From assembly GCA_009377525.1 (NCBI GenBank), contig WHTW01000009.1, positions 29,268 through 93,267 on the forward strand: DNA of 64,000 nt. Reading direction: 5' to 3'. The notes under the pieces were generated by a model. The model worked only from the letters and a program-made list of their open reading frames with translations. It was not told the origin of the DNA and did no database searches. Positions within the stretch are counted from its first letter, which is position 1, and each line of letters begins with the position of its first letter. This stretch comes from Rhodospirillales bacterium (GTDB taxonomy: Bacteria; Pseudomonadota; Alphaproteobacteria; Reyranellales; Reyranellaceae). A program made the translations under genes and the position numbers. Below are positions 61,887-64,000 of this stretch, in pieces.

Positions 61887-62165
61887 CTAGAACACAGCCG
61901 CGACGACCAGGGCGACCAAACTCAGCATTTCGAGGACGGCGCGCGCAACGTGCGGCCATTCCCAGCGGTCGCGCAGCACCTTCCAGTCGCTTTCTGCGGC
62001 CGCGCTGCCGGCAGCGAAGAAGCTGCCGCCTGCGCGGTCGAGCTTCTCGTCCTTCAGCCACACCTTGTTCACGGGGGTGACCACCCAGTAGATCGCATGC
62101 GCCAGCGACAGAGCCATGCCGATCGAGGCCAGGAGAATGGTCAGGGTCTGGAGGGTCTGGAACAT
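61887..62165 (-). CDS. small two-helix membrane protein, unknown
   Basis: 92 residues. The first helix is TLTILLASIGMALSLAHAIY, then a soluble part with DEKLDRAGGSFFAAGSAAAE and WKVLRDRWEW, and a second helix LEMLSLVALVVAAVF at the end. It starts 25 bp inside the end of the monooxygenase gene on the same strand, so the pair is coupled. Family not recognised. Confidence 0.65.
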   Translation of the reverse strand: MFQTLQTLTILLASIGMALSLAHAIYWVVTPVNKVWLKDEKLDRAGGSFFAAGSAAAESDWKVLRDRWEWPHVARAVLEMLSLVALVVAAVF

Positions 62166-63586
62166 GCCAGACCAAACGACCGGGCGAGTCCGAGAGTTGC
62201 CGCTTCCAGCTCCTGCCGATCGCGCCCCACGGCATAGATGTAGCGGTCGGGTCGCAGGATGGCGGCGCGGATATTGTGCCGTTCACACCAATCGCGGCCG
62301 ACATCTGGCAGCAGGACGGCATCGCCGTGAAATCCAACGACGATATCGGCGTCGCCGACGACGGCGAAGCGTTGGCCGATCGCTTCGTCCATCAACCGGC
62401 CGTCGGGCAGGCGCGGCTGGGGAAAGACCGTGCCGACGGGCGGCGGCGCGTCGATGCGGCAGCCCGGCCCGAGCTGCGGCTGAGGATAATCGAACATCTC
62501 CGCGCCGGCCTCGAAGCGGCGGTCGCGCGCGGCGGCGGCCGCGCGATCAGTCTCCTGCAGGACGGCGCCCAGCCGTACGGCGAGCTCGATAAAGGTGTGC
62601 ACATGCGGCAGGCGCTCGCTTTCGCAGGTGTCGAGCAGCGTGTCGGATGCGCCCTCTTTCACGATCGCAGCCAGCTTCCAGGCGAGGTTGGCCGCGTCAC
62701 GCATGCCGGAGCACATGCCTTGGCCGAGGAAGGGCGGCGTCTGGTGGCAGGAGTCGCCCGCCAGTAGTAGCCGGCCCTTGCGCCAGCCTTCCTGCACTAC
62801 CGAATGGAAGGTGTAGACGGCGGCGCGTTCCAGACGCGCGTCGTCGGGGCCCAGCCAGCGCGCCATCATCGGCCAGAAGATCGCGGGCTCGGTCAGGCGC
62901 GCAGGATCGTCGCCTGGCATCAGCATGATCTCCCAACGCCGGCGCTCGCCGCCGACATTCACGACAGTCATCGGACGCGCCGGGTCGCAGAGCTGGATGG
63001 TGTGGTCGGGCAGCGCCTGGACGCGCGGGTTGGCCGGATCGCAGAGAAGGTCGACGACCAGCCAGGGCTGATGCAGGCCGAGATCGACGTGGCGACTGCC
63101 GACGGCCTGTCGCACCAGCGACCGCGCGCCGTCGCAGCCCACGACATAGCGCGTGTCGAGGTCGTCGACCGAGGCGACCTCGTGGCCGAGGTGGACGCGC
63201 ACATTGGGAAAGCGCGCCAGACCGTTGCGCAGAATCCGTTCGAGGATCGGCTGGTGGAAGTACCAGTTGCCGGCCCAGCCGTGCGGACCCGGGCCGTCGA
63301 TACCGCGACGGATCATCAGCGTGCGGCCCTCGCCGTTGACGAAGTGCATTCCCCTGGAGGAGGCGCGCACCACCGCGGCGATCTTCTCGGCCAGCCCCGC
63401 GCTCTGGAAGATGCGCATGACCTCGCCGTCAAAATGCACGGCGCGCGGCAGCGGATGAATCTCGCGCTCGCGGTCGTAGATATCGACCGCGAGTCCGGCT
63501 CGGCCTAGCAGGTTCGCTAAAAGCGCACCGACCGGGCCGCAGCCGACGATGGCAACGTCAGAGGTCGCCCTCTCCGCCCGCGTCAT
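62141..63586 (-). CDS. FAD-dependent aromatic monooxygenase (MhpA/PheA-type)
   Basis: 481 residues of class A flavin monooxygenase. The FAD Rossmann motif is VAIVGCGPVGALLANLLGRA, the DG motif is YVVGCDGARSLVRQ and the GD motif is LLLAGDSCHQTPPFLGQGM. The C-terminal thioredoxin-like domain (about 380-481) carries RFAVVGDADIVVGFHG and YAVGRDRQELEA, as in MhpA and phenol hydroxylases. It hydroxylates an aromatic ring using NAD(P)H and O2. ATG 63586 precedes the Rossmann motif by 11 residues. The substrate is not fixed. Confidence 0.9.
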   Translation of the reverse strand: MTRAERATSDVAIVGCGPVGALLANLLGRAGLAVDIYDREREIHPLPRAVHFDGEVMRIFQSAGLAEKIAAVVRASSRGMHFVNGEGRTLMIRRGIDGPGPHGWAGNWYFHQPILERILRNGLARFPNVRVHLGHEVASVDDLDTRYVVGCDGARSLVRQAVGSRHVDLGLHQPWLVVDLLCDPANPRVQALPDHTIQLCDPARPMTVVNVGGERRRWEIMLMPGDDPARLTEPAIFWPMMARWLGPDDARLERAAVYTFHSVVQEGWRKGRLLLAGDSCHQTPPFLGQGMCSGMRDAANLAWKLAAIVKEGASDTLLDTCESERLPHVHTFIELAVRLGAVLQETDRAAAAARDRRFEAGAEMFDYPQPQLGPGCRIDAPPPVGTVFPQPRLPDGRLMDEAIGQRFAVVGDADIVVGFHGDAVLLPDVGRDWCERHNIRAAILRPDRYIYAVGRDRQELEAATLGLARSFGLACSRPSRP

Positions 63587-63740
63587 CGCGGGGGGAGAGG
63601 GAGGGGACCCGCGCGAAGCGCGGGGAGGGTGAGGTGGGCTTCTTCGATCACGGGCGGACGGATTGTGTTGTAGCAGGCACCACCTCACCCTCCCATCGCT
63701 GTCGCGATGGGCCCCTCCCTTCCCCCCTGCGCGGCGGAGA
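63587..63740. repeat. CCTCACCCTCC palindromic repeat
   Basis: GAGGGAGGGGACCCGCGCG…CGCGGGGAGGGTGAGGTG is followed after a short spacer by CACCTCACCCTCCC…GGGCCCCTCCCTTCCC, so the two halves are inverted. It is another intergenic repeat family, seen once here, before the transposase. Confidence 0.55.
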
Positions 63741-63861
63741 GGGGGCCTTGAACGAAGACGGGCTAGTCTTACTGAGTCAAAAGGTGAGTCAGAAAGCCGC
63801 GGATTGGGGCGGCCGGACTTGAGGTAAGCTTGGAGGATTCATTTTTGGTGGGAGAGCCTGG

Positions 63862-64000
63862 ATGAGTCTTCAAGGATCGGACGGCAGCGACGGGCGTTTT
63901 TCGAGCTATGTCGAGGGCTTGGCCGGCGTGATCGGTCACGCCGATCGGGTCAAGCCGCTGCGCGACTACTGCACCGGCCTGATGATGCCGTGCGCGCGCA
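63862..64000 (+). mobile_element. 5' end of an IS701-family transposase (cut by window edge)
   Basis: ATG 63862 after GGGAGAG opens MSLQGSDGSDGRFSSYVEGL, continuing LAGVIGHADRVKPLRDYCTG and LMMPCAR to the window end. The AGVIGHADR…PLRDYCTGLMMPC block is the characteristic N-terminus of IS701/IS4-superfamily transposases. TGAGTCA occurs twice just upstream (63773 and 63785, 12 bp apart) and may be part of the element end. The right end and the catalytic DDE triad lie outside the window. Confidence 0.75.

Overview
This is 64 kb of high-GC, densely coding chromosome from an alphaproteobacterium. The evidence for the class is a GTTC-N7-GTTC SOS box upstream of recA, recA next to alaS, a serC-serA operon with a structured leader, hisZ near purA, BrnTA and VapBC modules, and abundant palindromic intergenic repeats. 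A Rhodospirillales or Reyranella-like lineage would fit the gene mix, but that is a guess from content, not something the sequence proves. There are no rRNA or tRNA genes and no CRISPR array that I could recognise.

Layout. 0-2.2 kb: a frameshifted DUF2252 gene cut by the window edge, a small lipoprotein and a polytopic membrane protein. 2.2-7.4 kb: alaS with a small lipoprotein overlapping its end, a YkgJ-type cysteine-cluster protein, and recA with its SOS box. 7.5-12.2 kb: an OmpR-type response regulator divergent from a four-PAS hybrid kinase, with an unusual repeat and hairpin region between them. 12.2-17.2 kb: cupin and CaiB/BaiF genes, a BrnT/BrnA module, an unknown protein and a TcuA-like flavoprotein, then about 600 bp without a recognisable gene. 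17.8-22 kb: a membrane-glycan cluster (methyltransferase, GT2-GtrA, large membrane protein). 21.9-22.5 kb: an AhpD/CMD-family gene with an in-frame TGA exactly where the second cysteine of CxxC should be, followed by a SECIS-like hairpin; this is a strong selenoprotein candidate. 22.8-30.5 kb: MFS transporter, VapBC, GNAT, cysteine synthase family, serA, serC and a HAD protein. 30.5-34.1 kb: a second glycosyltransferase cluster.

34.2-38.9 kb is a polymorphic toxin/immunity island. It holds a repeat-rich toxin with a PD-(D/E)xK-like tip (broken by a frameshift), its immunity gene, an orphan toxin tip that has lost the catalytic lysine, a second immunity gene and an immunity remnant. A consensus sigma-70 promoter drives it.

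39-53.8 kb is an iron-uptake island: two FecI-FecR-TonB-dependent-receptor sets, ExbB-ExbD-TonB-Fur, and the PepSY/DUF3325/DUF3649 accessory proteins. Three copies of a 23-bp palindrome, probably the Fur operator, mark its promoters. One of them stands in front of the 76-bp scar of a deleted receptor gene. 53.9-57 kb: hisZ and purA, with a multi-hairpin intergenic RNA candidate before purA. 57-63.6 kb: LLM oxidoreductase, a lipoprotein, MBL hydrolase, a thiolase-like/DUF35 pair, an SH3-like protein and an FAD monooxygenase. The window ends inside an IS701-type transposase.

Repeats. At least three families of structured intergenic repeats recur. The most striking is a two-hairpin element present three times with identical geometry and compensatory base changes in its stems.
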